Assembly (NCBI GenBank): GCA_002007465.1
Contig: LNAC01000735.1
Coordinates: 335,891-399,890 of the forward strand
Source of the DNA: Ailurus styani
Taxonomy: Eukaryota > Chordata > Mammalia > Carnivora > Ailuridae
DNA: 64,000 nt
Reading direction: 5' to 3'
In this document: positions 24,151 through 35,478 of the stretch, one piece after another
Layout: each line of letters opens with the position of its first letter
How positions within the stretch are numbered: the stretch's first letter is position 1
Translations under genes and position numbers: made by a program
Notes under the pieces: model-generated
Told to the model about the DNA's origin: nothing
Database searches by the model: none
The model's input: only the letters and a program-made list of their open reading frames with translations

Positions 24151-25999
24151 AAAATATTGAATGAATATCAATGATGATTGAGCAAAGAATTTGTGATAGG
24201 ACAGAGCAGTGTAAAGTACCTTCAGTCCTCAGGTAGAAATCTAAGGAAATTCTCCCTTCAGGGGAGGATTAAAACAGGGACATTATTTTCAAGGGCACCA
24301 TGAATGGTTCTATTATTATTCTTTATTTTTCCCTTTGCTCAAATTTTTGCTGAGAAGAACTAGGCTCATGAACTTGGTATACCCAAAACATACCAGGAAA
24401 ATGGAGAAGGAAGATAATCTGTCTCCATTTTTTTGAGATGAGGAAATTGAGGTTCAGAGATCAAAATTACTGTTTATGGTCTCAAAGTAGTTTGGTGACC
24501 TGTGAATATGATGATGCCATGTTTTCTGTGTTTGACGCTGAGGTATGGCCACTACTCCAAAACCGTTTTTATGATTAGATAAGGCCTATGATTAGATAGT
24601 CTGATACTGAAAAATTAATCATTCTGAATCCTAAAAATATTTCTAACTTAATGTCAGCATCATGCAGTAATTCTTCCTCCCTGAGGTAATGATACTCTCA
24701 AAATAGGGATTTTACCTCATATAAAATAGATCATAACTAGGGTGAACTAAATTATGGGGAAAAACTTTTTTATGCATCATATTTCCAAGTTATCTTTGTC
24801 ATGGAAGTGCAATTTGTAATTCTCTTTTCTTTGGCCACAGCTCTTCCAACGTAGCTTCTCAACAGTGTCATATAGTTTCTTCTAAACATTATGTTCTGGT
24901 TGTGTGACTAACACTGACAAATTTGTCTGTAACAAGAGTCTTCCTTGACCAGTCTGTCACCACTTCCCCTAAATGCAGGGTGGTTCCAAGTGAGTGATCC
25001 TTCAGAGACACTCCTCATTGGTGTCTGGGCGTTACCCCATGATCTATCCAAATAACTTTCAGAATTCAGTAAACTCTCTGGGCAAACAAGACTGATTTCA
25101 TTTTTCTCTTTGATCAAAATCATCTAATTGTTGAGACTCTCTGTCATCTTAAGGAAAAACTGACAGAATTTACTCAAAATGTTTATATAATGTAGCCTGG
25201 TTGTATGGCAACAGAAAGTAAATCACTGAAAAAACAAATTTTTTAGTGGAAGAATCATGATAAATATGTGACTAAGAAAGGTCTCTATTGTACTTCATAT
25301 CTAGCCAATTACTTGAAAAAATACTTAAAGTATTTTTAAACCAGTTCTCTAATACTCAAAACTTTTAAATTGCTTGTGGACATATTTTGTGCAGCTTATT
25401 TATTTAATTTTTTTCATTCTCAACATAGCAAAATGCTATTAGAATTATTAGCAATTGAAGTTATATTTAAATTAAAGCCATCACTAAGTTTTACTTCTCA
25501 ATAGGTAATTATTATAGGGAATTTATATGCCTAATCACTTTAAAAGGAATGATAAGAGGAATAAAAAGATACAATTAAAAGTTTAACAAATAATTGGAAA
25601 GATAAGACTAATACACAATGCAACTATGTAATGATGAACAAAACAATCTGTAATCAAGTGCTGGATTGTATAGGAGCTAATCAGTGAGGATGTAGAGAAA
25701 CAAGCTAAAAAAGTGTTTCAGAGGAGGTAAATTGCTAAAACCTTTTTTTTTTAAGAAATTGAGAATACTCATTAAATTCTTTATCTGATTTTGCTTTTCC
25801 AAAATGCTGATATAAAATCTGGATGTCAACTTTACAACCAGTTTTAATTTTCATTTTTAGTTATTTTCATGGAAATTTTAAATATATACAAAAATAGGAA
25901 AACATACCTTCATGTTCACATCACCAAGCCACACTAATAGCTTTATTTTCTTGGGATGCTCTCCCTGTAAAGATAGTCACAAGATATTTCTCAGACCTT
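24151..25999. other. 1.85 kb without SINE, young L1 or gene
   Basis: The longest stretch without recognised transposons in the first 46 kb, except a possible MIR scrap at 24425-24480. One 71-codon minus-strand ORF (24908-25123) has no recognisable features. AT-rich, no CpG island. Confidence 0.5.
24425..24480 (-). repeat. Short MIR-like fragment
   Basis: TTTTGAGATGAGGAAATTGA then GGTTCAGAGATCAAAATTAC resembles the reverse complement of the MIR core. Confidence 0.4.
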
Positions 26000-26258
26000 C
26001 AGAATTTAGCTCCAATCACCTCACAAAGGCCTTCCATGACCATTCTATTTAAAGCTGTACTCCCTCTCCCTCTGCCTCTTTTCTTTTTTTTTTCACCATA
26101 ACATTTATCACCTTCTAACATATTATGCTCTAAAAATACATTTTATTTCTTATATGTTTGTAATCCAATAAATTACATGAAGGCAGGGATTATCAAATGT
26201 TTTCTCCATTGGTATACCCCAGTATCCAGAACAATGCCTAATGCTTAATAAATGATCA
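26000..26258 (+). mobile_element. L2 LINE 3' end
   Basis: AAGGCCTTCCATGACCATTC, AACATTTATCACCTTCTAAC, ATGAAGGCAGGGATTATC, AGAACAATGCCTAATGCTTA. Followed immediately by a SINE. Confidence 0.7.
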
Positions 26259-26262
26259 GTGA

Positions 26263-26446
26263 GGGGTGCCTGGGTAGCTTAGTCGGTTGGGAGTCTGCCT
26301 TCAGCTCAAGTCATGATCTTGGGGTTCTGGGATTGAGCCCCACATTGGGCTCCCTGCTCAGTGAGGAGTCTGCTTCTCCCTCTGCCCCTCCTCCCAACTC
26401 ATGTTCACTGGCTCTCTCTCTCAAATAAGTATATAAAATTTTTAAC
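26263..26446 (+). mobile_element. Carnivore SINE (SINEC)
   Basis: GGGGTGCCTGGGTAGCTTAG to TATAAAATTTTTAAC. Flanks AAATGATCAGT / AAATAGTCAAT suggest an imperfect TSD. Confidence 0.9.
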
Positions 26447-26534
26447 AGAAATAGTCAATAAATAAATTAACATGTATTGAAATGGGGAGATGTCCATGAT
26501 ACATTAAGCTTAAAAAAAAAAATTGCAACACAGT

Positions 26535-26752
26535 GGAGCACCCGGGTGGCTCAGTCATTAAGCGTCTGCCTTCAGCTCAGGTCATGGTCCCAGGGCCCTG
26601 GGTTCCAGCCCGGCATTGGGCTCCCTGCTCAGTGGGAAGCCTGCTGCTCCCTCTCTCCCTCCCCCTGCTTGTGTTCCCTCTCTTGTGGTCTCTCTCTCTG
26701 TCAAATGAATGGATCAAATCTTAAAAAAAAAAAAAAAAGATCTTATGCACAT
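26535..26752 (+). mobile_element. Carnivore SINE (SINEC)
   Basis: GGAGCACCCGGGTGGCTCAG to AAATCTTAAAAAAAAA; directly precedes L1-B. Confidence 0.9.
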
Positions 26753-28010
26753 TTAAGAAAAAAACTGCGGGGGAAGGAGCAAGATGGCGGAGGAGTAGGA
26801 GACCTTAATTTCGTCTGGTCCCCGGAATTCAGCTACATAGTTATCAAACCATTCTGATCACCTACAAACTCAACAGGAGATCGAAGAAAATAGCAGCAAT
26901 TCTATGAACAGAAAAGCGATTACTTTCTGCAAGGTAGGACGTGTGGAGAAATGAAACCAAGGTGATATATGGGAAGATAGACTGCAGGGGTGGGGGGGGA
27001 GGGGATGGAGCCTCTGTCAGTCAGCTATAAGCAAGTGATAGAGCAGCAGGGCACAAAATCAGAACTTCTAGTAGTCTTCTCTGCAGAGGGATATCACTCC
27101 AGTGGCTAAGTGGGAGGTGGAACACTTGCTAGGACAGTGTGGTCTCAGGATCCTCAGGGTCACAGAAAGACTGAGAGTGCTTGAGTACAGCAGAGCTCCC
27201 AGGTATAGGAGTGGGGAAGCCGGGTGCAAAGACAGAGCGGAGGAGTGGAGTCTCAGCTTGGGGTTATGATAAACTGTGATCTGCAGCACAGCTGGGCCAC
27301 TACTCTTTGAGCAAGGGCTCCACAAGTGGCAAATACAGGAAACCCCCCTTCCTCCATAGGGAGGAGTGGCACCGGACTGTGCTGCAGGAATCTGCTGGGT
27401 TTGGAAGCTCCAAATGGTGTTGTGTGCCAGAGATAGACACGCTGGGTCACAGGCCGGGTGAGCACAGAGTTCGGCCAGAAACCAGGGAGACAGGTGTGAT
27501 TCACTGCTTTTTTCTGAGGGGTCAATGAAGAGGGTGGCCCCAATCTCTCGGCTCCTCCAGGACCAGAGATTGGGAGGCCGCTATTTTCACTCTCTTCCTC
27601 CAAAGCTGTACTGAAAGCATTCAGGGAACAAAAGCTACCCAGAGAAAACCCAAGCAGATTACGTAGCCTGACCCTTGGCAAGGGCCGTGCAATTCCACCT
27701 CAGACAAAGACGTTTGAGAATCGCTGCAACAGGCCCCTCCACCAGAAGATCAGCAAGAACATCCAGCCAAGACCAAGTTTACCCATCAATGAGAACTGCA
27801 AAACTCCAATGCTAAGGGAATACAGCACCTAGAATTCATGGCTTTTTTCCTATGATTCTTTAGTCTTTCAAAGGTGAATTTTAAAAATTTTCTTACTTTT
27901 TAAAAAAATTTTCCTCTTCCCTATTTTAACCAACTTATCAATATCTTTTTAAAAATCTTTTTTAATTTGCATTTTTACAGTCATATTCTAGCCAATCATT
28001 TTATTTAACC

Positions 28011-28013
<3 letters not shown>

Positions 28014-28052
<39 letters not shown>

Positions 28053-28063
28053 TGTGTGTGTGT
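28014..28063 (+). repeat. (TG)n microsatellite
   Basis: About 50 bp of TG with single interruptions, in the first unit of the L1-B 5'UTR repeat. Confidence 0.95.
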
Positions 28064-28300
28064 ATGTTTTCCTTTCTTTAAAATTTTGGGATATAGTTTC
28101 TTCTAACAGACCAAAATATACCCTAAATCTAGTGTATGGCCTTGTTCTAGCCTCCTACTTGATCGCATTCTCTGCCTTTTTTTTTTTAATTTTTTTCTTT
28201 CTTTTTTCAACCAACTTCTTATCAATTCCTGTTTAAAAATCATTTTTAATTTTCATCTTCACAGTCATATTCCAACCCTTCACCACATTTACCCTTATTT

Positions 28301-28302
<2 letters not shown>

Positions 28303-28350
<48 letters not shown>
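28303..28350 (+). repeat. (CA)n microsatellite
   Basis: Pure CA run of 48 bp in the second unit of the L1-B 5'UTR repeat, complementary to the (TG)n run 240 bp upstream. Confidence 0.97.
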
Positions 28351-28353
<3 letters not shown>

Positions 28354-28679
28354 CTTCATTTCTTTAAAATTCTGGGAGGCAGTTTCTTCTAACAAACCAA
28401 AATACACCCAAAATCAAGTGTGTGGCTCTGTTCTATTAACAAGCCTGATTATATTCTTCTTCCTTCCCCCCTTTTTTTTCCTTTCTCTCCCTCCACCCCC
28501 AGTTGCAGGTCTTTTCTGATTTCTTTAGTGTGTATTTTTCTGGGATCATTGTTACCCTTTTATAATTTTGTCCTCCCATTCATCTATTCCTTTCTGGATA
28601 AAATGACAAGACAGAAAAACTCACCTCAAAAAAAAAAAAAGAACAAGAGACACTACCAACTGACAGGGACCTAATTAAT

Positions 28680-29485
28680 ATGGACATTGGTAAGATGTCG
28701 AAACTAGAGTTCAGAATGATGATTATAAAGATACTAGCTGGGGGTGAAAAAAGCATAGAAGATGCTATAGAATCCCTTTCTGGAAAAACAAAAGAACTAA
28801 AATCTAAACGTGTTGAAGTAAAAAACCTATTAATGAGGTGCTGTAAAAATTGGAGGCTCTTACTGCTAGGATAAATGAGACAGAAGAGAAAACTAGTGAT
28901 ATAGAAGACCAAATGATGGAGAATAAAGAAGCTGAAAAAAAGAGAGATAAACAACTACTGGATCACAAGGGGGAGAATTCAAGAGATAAGTGATACCATA
29001 AGATGAAACAATATTAGAATAATTGGGATCCCAGAAGAAGGAGAGAGAGGGGCAGAAGGTATATTGGAGCAACTTATAGCAGAAAACTTCCCTAATTTGT
29101 GGAAGGAAAGAGGCATCAAAATCTAAGAGGCACAGAGAACCCCCCCTCAAAATCAATAAAAATAGGTCCACACCCCATCATCTAACAGTAAAACGTACAA
29201 GTCTCAGACACAAAGAGAAAATCCTGGAAGCAGCTTGGCACAAGAGGTCTGTGACATACAACAGGAGAAATATTAGATTGGCAGTAGACCTATCCACAGA
29301 GATCTGGCAGGCCAGAAAGGACAGGCATGATATATTCAGAGCACTGAGTGAGAAAAATATGCAGCGAAGAATACTATATCCAGCTAGGCTGTCTTGAAAA
29401 TAGAAGGAGAGATAAAAAGATTCCAGGACAAACAAAAACTAAAAGAATTTGCAAACACCAAACCAGTCCTATAGGGAATATCGAA
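28680..29485 (+). pseudogene. L1-B ORF1 remnant
   Basis: An open frame of 64 codons at 28680-28874 (MDIGKMSKLEFRMMIIKILA, the ORF1 coiled-coil start). The frame is then lost, but the RNA-recognition and C-terminal region is recognisable to about 29485 (GCAGCGAAGAATACTATATC, CAAACACCAAACCAGTCCTA). Confidence 0.78.
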
Positions 29486-29577
29486 AGGGGTCCCCTAAGC
29501 AAAGAGAGAGCCTAAAAGTGACAGGCCAGAAAGAAATAGAGACGAAATACAGTAACAGTCACCTCACAGGCAATACA

Positions 29578-30470
29578 ATGGCACTAAATTCATACTAATG
29601 GACATAAAAAAAAAAAAAGCTGGGGTGGCAATCCTTGTATCAGGCAAATTAGATTTTAAACCAAAAATTATAATAACAGATGAGCAAGGACACTATATCA
29701 TACTTAAAGGCTCTGTCCAACAAGAAGATCTAACAATTTTAAATATCTATGCCCCTAACATGGGAGCAGCCAATATATAAGCAAATTAATAACAAGATCA
29801 AAGAAATGCACTGGCAATAATTCAATAATAGTAGAGGACATTAACACCCCCCTCACTGAAATGGACATATCATCTAAGCAAAAGATCAACAAGGAAATAA
29901 AGGCTTTAAATGACACACTGGACCAGATGGACTTCACAGATATATTCAAAACATTCCATCCCAAAGCTACAGAATACACGCTCTTCTCTAGTGTACAAGG
30001 AACATTCTCCAGAATAGATCACATCTTGGGTCACAAATCAGGTCTCAACCAGTACCAAAAGAATGGGATCATTCCCTGCATATTTGCAGACCACAGTGCT
30101 CTGAAAGTAGAACTCAATCACAAGAGGAAAGTTGGAAAGAACTCAAATACATGGAGGCTAAGGAGCATCCTGCTAAAGAATAAATGGGTCAAAACCAGGA
30201 AATTAAAGAGGGATTTAAAAAATTCATGACAACAAATGAAAATGTAAACACAACTGTTCAAAATCTTTGGGACACAGCAAAGGCAGTTCTGAGAGGAAAG
30301 TATATAGCAATACAAGACTTTCTCAAGAAACAAGAAAGGTCTCAAGTACACACCCTAACCATACACCTAAAGGAGCTGGAGAAAGAACAGCAAATAAACC
30401 CTAAACCAAGAAGGAGAAGAGAAATAATAAAGATCAGATCAGAAATCAGTGAAGAACAATGAAGATACTA
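29578..30470 (+). pseudogene. L1-B ORF2 endonuclease region, internally deleted
   Basis: It starts ATGGCACTAAATTCATACTA and jumps directly to AATGGACATAAAAA, skipping the N-terminal endonuclease part that is present in L1-A (9010-9190). Open pieces are at 29598-29780 (TILNIYAPNMG), 29861-30229 and 30184-30462. The endonuclease cannot be functional. Confidence 0.8.
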
Positions 30471-30614
30471 AAAGAAGAGTAGAACAGATCAATGAAACTA
30501 GTAGCTGGTTCTTTGAAAGAATTAATAAGATTGATAAACCCCTGGCCAGACTCATCAAAAAGAAGAGTCCTTTACCCAAATTAATTTGGGTCCTTTACTC
30601 AAATTAATAAAATC

Positions 30615-31991
30615 ATGAATGAAAGGGGAGAGATCACAACCAACACCAAGGAAATAGAAACAATTATAAGAACATATTATGAGCAACTATATGCCAGTGA
30701 ATTTGACAATCTGGAAGAAATGGATGCATTCCAAGAGACACATAAGCTACTAAAACACAACCAGGAAGAAATAGAAAACCTGAACAGACCCATAACCAGT
30801 AAGAAGATTGAAGCAGTCATCAAAAATCTCCCAACAAACAAGAGCCCAGGGCCAGACGGCTTCCCAGGGGAATTCTACCAAGCATTTAATGAAGAATTAA
30901 TACCTGAAACTGTTCCAAAAATAGAAATGGAAGGAAAACTTCCAAACTCATTTTATAAGGCCAGCATTACCTTGATCCCAAAGCCAGACAAAGACCCCAT
31001 CAAAAAGGAGAATTACAGACCTATATCCCTGATGAATATGGATGCAAAAATTCTCACCAAAATACTACCCAATAGGATCCAACAGTACATTAAAAGGATT
31101 ATTCACCATGACCAAGTGAGATTTATTCCTGGGCTGCAAGGTTGGTTCGACATCCACAAATCAATCAATGTTATACAATACATTAATAAAAGAAAGAACA
31201 AGAACCATATGATACTCTCAATAGATGCCGAAAAAGCATTTGACAAAGTACAGCATCCTTTCTTGATCAAAACTCTTTGCAGTGTAGGGATAGAGGGTAC
31301 ATACCTCAATATCATCAAAGCCATCTATGAAAAACCCACAGCGGATATCATTCTCAATGGGGAAAAACAGAGCTTTTCCCCTAAGGTCAGGAAAATGGCA
31401 GGGATGTCCACTATCACCACTGCTTTCAATATAGTACTAGAAATCCTAGCCTCAGCAATCAGACAACTAAAAGAAATAAAAGGCATCCGAATAGGCAAAG
31501 AAGAAGTCAAACTCTCACTCTTTGCAGATGATATGATACTTTATGTGGAAAACCCAAAAGACTCCACTCCAAAACTGCTAGAACTCATACAGGAATTCAA
31601 TAAAGTGTCAGGATATGAAATCGAGGCACAGAAATCAGCTGCATTTCTATACACTAACAGCAAGAGAGAAGAAAGAGAAACTAAGGAGGGGATCCCATTT
31701 ATAACTGCACCCAAAACCATAAGATACCTAGGAATAAACCTAACCAAAGAGGCAAGGAATCTGTACTCAGGAAACTATAGAATACTCATGAAAGAAATGG
31801 AGGAAGACACAAAGAAATGGAAAAATGTTCCATGCTCATGGATTGGAAGAACAGATAATGCGAAAATGTCTCTGCTACCTAAAGCAATCTACACATTTAG
31901 AGCAATCCCTATCAAAATAGCATCAATTTTTTTTTTCAAAGAAATGGAACAAATAATCCTTAAATTCATATGGAAGCAGAAAAGACCCTGA
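30615..31991 (+). pseudogene. L1-B ORF2 reverse-transcriptase remnant (458-codon open frame)
   Basis: The longest open frame of the window. RT motifs: [14 protein letters not shown] near residues 76-89, motif A with D204 in SIDAEKAFD, and motif C F303-A304-D305-D306. Motif B (normally [12 protein letters not shown]) is absent from this frame: compensating indels near 31368 and 31422 put the stretch in another frame. The frame ends at TGA 31989-31991, where L1 normally reads on; the later parts are at 32004-32342 and 32429-32803. This is an L1 fossil, not a host gene, and a functional enzyme is not expected. Confidence 0.85.
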
Positions 31992-32003
31992 ATAGCCAGA
32001 GGA

Positions 32004-32803
32004 ATGTTGAAAAAGAAAACCAAAGTTGGTGGCATCACAATTCCAGACTTCAAGCTCTATTACAAAGCTGTAATCAACAAGACAGTATGGTACTGCCACA
32101 AAAACCGACACATAGATCAATGGAACAGAATAGAGAACCCAGAAATTGACCCTCAACTCTGTGGTCAAGGACTCTTCGATAAAGCAGGAAACAATGTCCA
32201 GTGGAAAAAAGACAGTCTCTTCAACAAATGGTGTTGGGAAAATTGGCCAGCCACATGCAGAAGAATGAAACTGGACCATTCCCTTACACCACACACAAAA
32301 ATAGACTCAAAATGGATGAAAGACCTCCATCAAAATCCTTGAAAGAATATAGGCAGCAACCTCTTTGACCTCAGTCACAGCAACTTCTTCCTAGAAATAT
32401 CGCTGAAGGCAAGGGAAGCAAGGGCAAAATGAATTATTGGGACTTCATCAAGATAAAAAGCTTTTGCACGGCAAAGAAAACAGTCAACAAAACGAAAAGA
32501 CAACTGACAGAATGGGAAAAGATATTTGCAAACAACATATCCGATAAAGGGCTAGTATCCAAAATCTATAAAGAACTTATCAAACTCAACATCCAAAGAA
32601 CAAATAATCCAATCAAGAAATGGGCAGAAAACATAAACAGACAATTATCCAAAGAACACATCCAAATGGCCAACAGACATATGAAAAAGTGCCCAACATC
32701 ACTTGGTATCAGGGAAATACAAATCAAAACCACAGTGAGATACCACCTCACACCAGTCAGAAAGGCTAAAATTAACAAGTCAGGAAATGACAGATGTTGG
32801 TGA
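32004..32803 (+). pseudogene. L1-B ORF2 C-terminal remnant
   Basis: Two open pieces, 32004-32342 ([20 protein letters not shown]) and 32429-32803 ([20 protein letters not shown]), separated by a frameshift near 32340-32430. Together they form the ORF2 tail. Confidence 0.8.
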
Positions 32804-32900
32804 AGATGTGGAGAAACCCTCCTACACTGTTGGTGGGACTGAAAGCTGATGCAACCACTCTGGAAAACTGTATGGAGGTTCCTCAAAAAGTTGAAAATAG

Positions 32901-33108
32901 GGCGCCTGGGTGGCTCAGTGGGTTAAAGCCGCTGCCTTCGGCTCAGGTCATGATCCCAGGGTCCTGGTATCGAGGCNNNNNNNNNNNNNNNNNNNNNNNN
33001 NNNNNNNNNNNNCTCAGGAAACTATANTCTCTCCTCTCTCTCTGCCTGCCTCTCTGCCTACTTGTAATCTCTCTCTCTGTGTCAAATGAATAAATAAAAT
33101 CTTTAAAA
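32901..33108 (+). mobile_element. Carnivore SINE (SINEC), young type, containing an assembly gap
   Basis: TSD AAAAAGTTGAAAATAG at 32885-32900 and 33109-33124, perfect. The central part is replaced by Ns. Confidence 0.95.
32977..33027. other. Assembly gap (36 Ns) with mismatched right edge
   Basis: Ns at 32977-33012 and one n at 33027. The 14 bases in between (CTCAGGAAACTATA) do not fit the SINE they sit in, but equal L1-B ORF2 at 31766-31779. Confidence 0.9.
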
Positions 33109-33267
33109 AAAAAGTTGAAAATAGAGCTACCTTATGACTCAGTAATATCACTACTGGGTGTTTACTCTAAAGATACAAATACAGTGATCTGAAGGGGCAC
33201 ATGCACCCCAATGTTTATAGCAGCAATGTCCAAAATAGCCAAACTATGGAAAGAACCTAGATGTCCC

Positions 33268-33475
33268 TCACAGATGAATGGATAAAGAAGATGTAGAAGA
33301 TGTAGAAGAAGATATATACAATAGAATACTATGCAGCCATCAAAAACCAAAATCTTGCCATTTGCAATGANATCACAGATGAATGGATAAAGAAGATGTA
33401 GAAGATGTAGAAGAAGATATATACAATAGAATACTATGCAGCCATCAAAAACCAAAATCTTGCCATTTGCAATGA
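33268..33475 (+). repeat. Exact 103-bp tandem duplication joined by an N
   Basis: 33268-33370 and 33373-33475 read identically (TCACAGATGAATGG ... TTTGCAATGA), separated by 'na' with the ambiguous base at 33371. It lies in the L1-B 3' region; probably an assembly join. Confidence 0.95.
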
Positions 33476-34275
33476 TGACGTGGATGAAACTAGAAGGTAC
33501 TATGCTAAGTGAAATAAGTTAATCAGAGAAAGACAATTATCACATGATCTCTCTGATATGAGGAATTTGAGAGCCAGGGCTGGGGGCTGTGAGGGATAGG
33601 GAGGGAGAAAATGAAACAAGATGGGATCAGGAGGGAGACAAACCATAAGAGACTCTTAATCTTAGGAAACAAACTGAGGGTTGCTGGGCAGTGGGGTGGG
33701 GTAGGGAAAAGGTGGCCGGGTTATGGACATTGGGGAGGGTATGTGTTATGGTGAGTGCTGTGAAATGGGTAATCCTGATGACTCAGAGACCTGTACCCCT
33801 GGGGCAAATAATACATTATATGTTAATTTAAAAAAATGAAAGATACATTATAACTGATACAACAGAAATACAAAGAATCATAAGAGCGTACTATGAACAA
33901 TTACATGCCAACAAACTGGATAATGTAGGAAAAATGTATACATTTCTATAAACATATAACCTACAAAGACTGAATCATGAAGTAACAGAAAATCTCAGCA
34001 GACTAACTACTAGTAGGGAGACCAAATCAGTAAACTTTCAACAAACAAAAGTCCAGAAGGCTTCCCTGGTGAATTCTACCAAATATTTGAAGAATTAATA
34101 CCAATCTTCTTCAAACACCTCCAAAAAAGTAAAGAGGAGGGAACACTTCCAAACTTATTTAATGAGGCCAGCATTAAATACCAAAACCAGAAAAGGCACT
34201 ACACGAAAAGGAAATTACAGGCCAATATCCTAACGAACATAGATGTAAAACTCCTCAACAAAATATTAGCAAACT

Positions 34276-34470
34276 GGGGCGCCTGGGTGGCTCAGTGGGT
34301 TAAGCCTCTGCCTTTGGCTCAGGTCATGATCTCAGGGCCCTGGGATCATGTCCTGTGTCGGGCTCTCTGCTCATCAGGGAGCCTGCTTCCCCCTCTCCTT
34401 CTGCTTGCTTCTCTGCCTACTTGTGATCTCTCTCTCTATGTCAAATAAATAAATAAAATCTTTAAAAAGT
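34276..34470 (+). mobile_element. Carnivore SINE (SINEC), young type
   Basis: TSD ATATTAGCAAACT at 34263-34275 and 34471-34483, perfect. Confidence 0.96.
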
Positions 34471-34854
34471 ATATTAGCAAACTGAATTCAGCAAACAATA
34501 CATTAAAAGGGACATACACTATAAAGTGTAATTTATTCCTGGGATGCAAGGATGGTTCACCATGTATAAATCAATCAAGATGATAAAAAACATAAACAAA
34601 TTTAAGGGTGAAAATCATATAATCATCTTAATAGATTCAGAAAAGTATTTGACAAAATACAATATCTATTCACGATAAAAACTCTCAACCGTGTGGGTAT
34701 AGAGGGAATATAGCTCAAAATAATAAAGGCAATTTACAATGAACCCACAGTTAGCATCATACTCAATGGTAAAAAACTGAAAGCTTTTCCTTTAAGATCA
34801 GGAACAAGACAAGAATGTCTACTCTCATCACTTTCATTTAAAATCATACTGAGA

Positions 34855-35036
34855 AGGTCACCTGGAAGGCTCAGTTGGTTAAGCATCTGCCTGTGGCTCA
34901 GGTAATGATTTGAGGTCCTGGGAACGAGCCCCAGGTCGGTGTCCTGCTCAGCAGGGAGTCTGCTTCTTCTTCTAACTCTCCCCTGGCTCATGGTCTCTCC
35001 TTCTCAAATAAATAAAATCTTTAAAAATAAATACAG
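34855..35036 (+). mobile_element. Carnivore SINE (SINEC), first of a three-SINE cluster
   Basis: The left target copy AAAATCATACTGAGA (34840-34854) matches AAAATAGTACTGAGA (35266-35280). The A-rich tail was later hit by the next SINE. Confidence 0.9.
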
Positions 35037-35262
35037 GGCGCCTGGGTGGCTCAGTGGGTTAAAGCCTCTGCCTTCGGCTCAGGTCATGATCTCAGCATCC
35101 TGGGATTGAGGCCCGCATCGGGTCCCTGCTCAGCGGGGAGCCTGCTTCCTCCTCTCTCTCTGCCTGCCTCTCTGCCTACTTGTGATCTCTCTCTGTCAAA
35201 TAAATAAATAAAATCTTTTAAAAAATAAAATAAAATAAAAATAAATACATAAAAATAAAATG
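35037..35262 (+). mobile_element. Carnivore SINE (SINEC), young type, inserted in another SINE's tail
   Basis: GGGCGCCTGGGTGGCTCAGT to a long A/AAAT-rich tail. AAATAAATACA occurs at both edges (about 35026-35036 and 35239-35249). Confidence 0.92.
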
Positions 35263-35280
35263 AATAAAATAGTACTGAGA

Positions 35281-35478
35281 GGGGACACCTGGGTGGCTCA
35301 GTCAGATGAGCATCCAACTCTTGGGTTTGGCTTGGGTCACTGATCTCCAGGTAATGGGACTGAACCCCACATTGGGCTCAGCCCTGAATTCCTATCCCTC
35401 TGTTCCTCCTCTGTTCTTGGTCTCCTGTCTCTCTAAAATGAATGAATGAACGAATGAATGAATAATTAAAATCTTTAA
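35281..35478 (+). mobile_element. Carnivore SINE (SINEC), third of the cluster
   Basis: TSD AAAATAGTACTGAGA (35266-35280) versus AAAATAGTACTGGGA (35479-35493). Tail contains a (GAAT)n run. Confidence 0.93.

Larger units (their letters stand above)
27905..28450 (+). repeat. Tandem pair of about 290-bp units in the L1-B 5'UTR
   Basis: Unit 1 (about 27905-28195) and unit 2 (about 28196-28450) share AACCAACTT..TATCAAT, TTACAGTCATATTC / TCACAGTCATATTC, TTCTTTAAAATT and AGTTTCTTCTAAC. Unit 1 holds (TG)n and unit 2 holds (CA)n at the same place. Confidence 0.75.
26766..33834 (+). mobile_element. L1-B: full-length-type L1, younger but inactive
   Basis: The 5' end AGCAAGATGGCGGAGGAGTA near 26776 and a 1.9 kb 5'UTR with a tandem repeat lead to ORF1 from 28680, ORF2 from about 29578 and a 3' end with CCTGTACCCCTGGGGC and an A-rich tail near 33834. 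It carries one young SINE (32901-33108). Inactivated by an ORF1 stop/frameshift, a deletion in the endonuclease, frameshifts in RT, and the stop at 31989-31991. No clear TSD found. Confidence 0.88.

Noticed and set aside
26477..26857. 126-codon plus-strand ORF
   Set aside because: Read-through of a SINE and the start of L1-B; no coding signature.
27253..27681. 142-codon minus-strand ORF
   Set aside because: Antisense of the L1-B 5'UTR, where GC content is raised.
28014..28350. CRISPR-like or regularly spaced repeat array
   Set aside because: Only two units with dinucleotide arrays inside an L1 5'UTR in a mammalian genome.
30615..31991. 458-codon ORF as a host gene
   Set aside because: It is L1 ORF2 reverse transcriptase continuing at both ends into L1 sequence, with a broken motif B.
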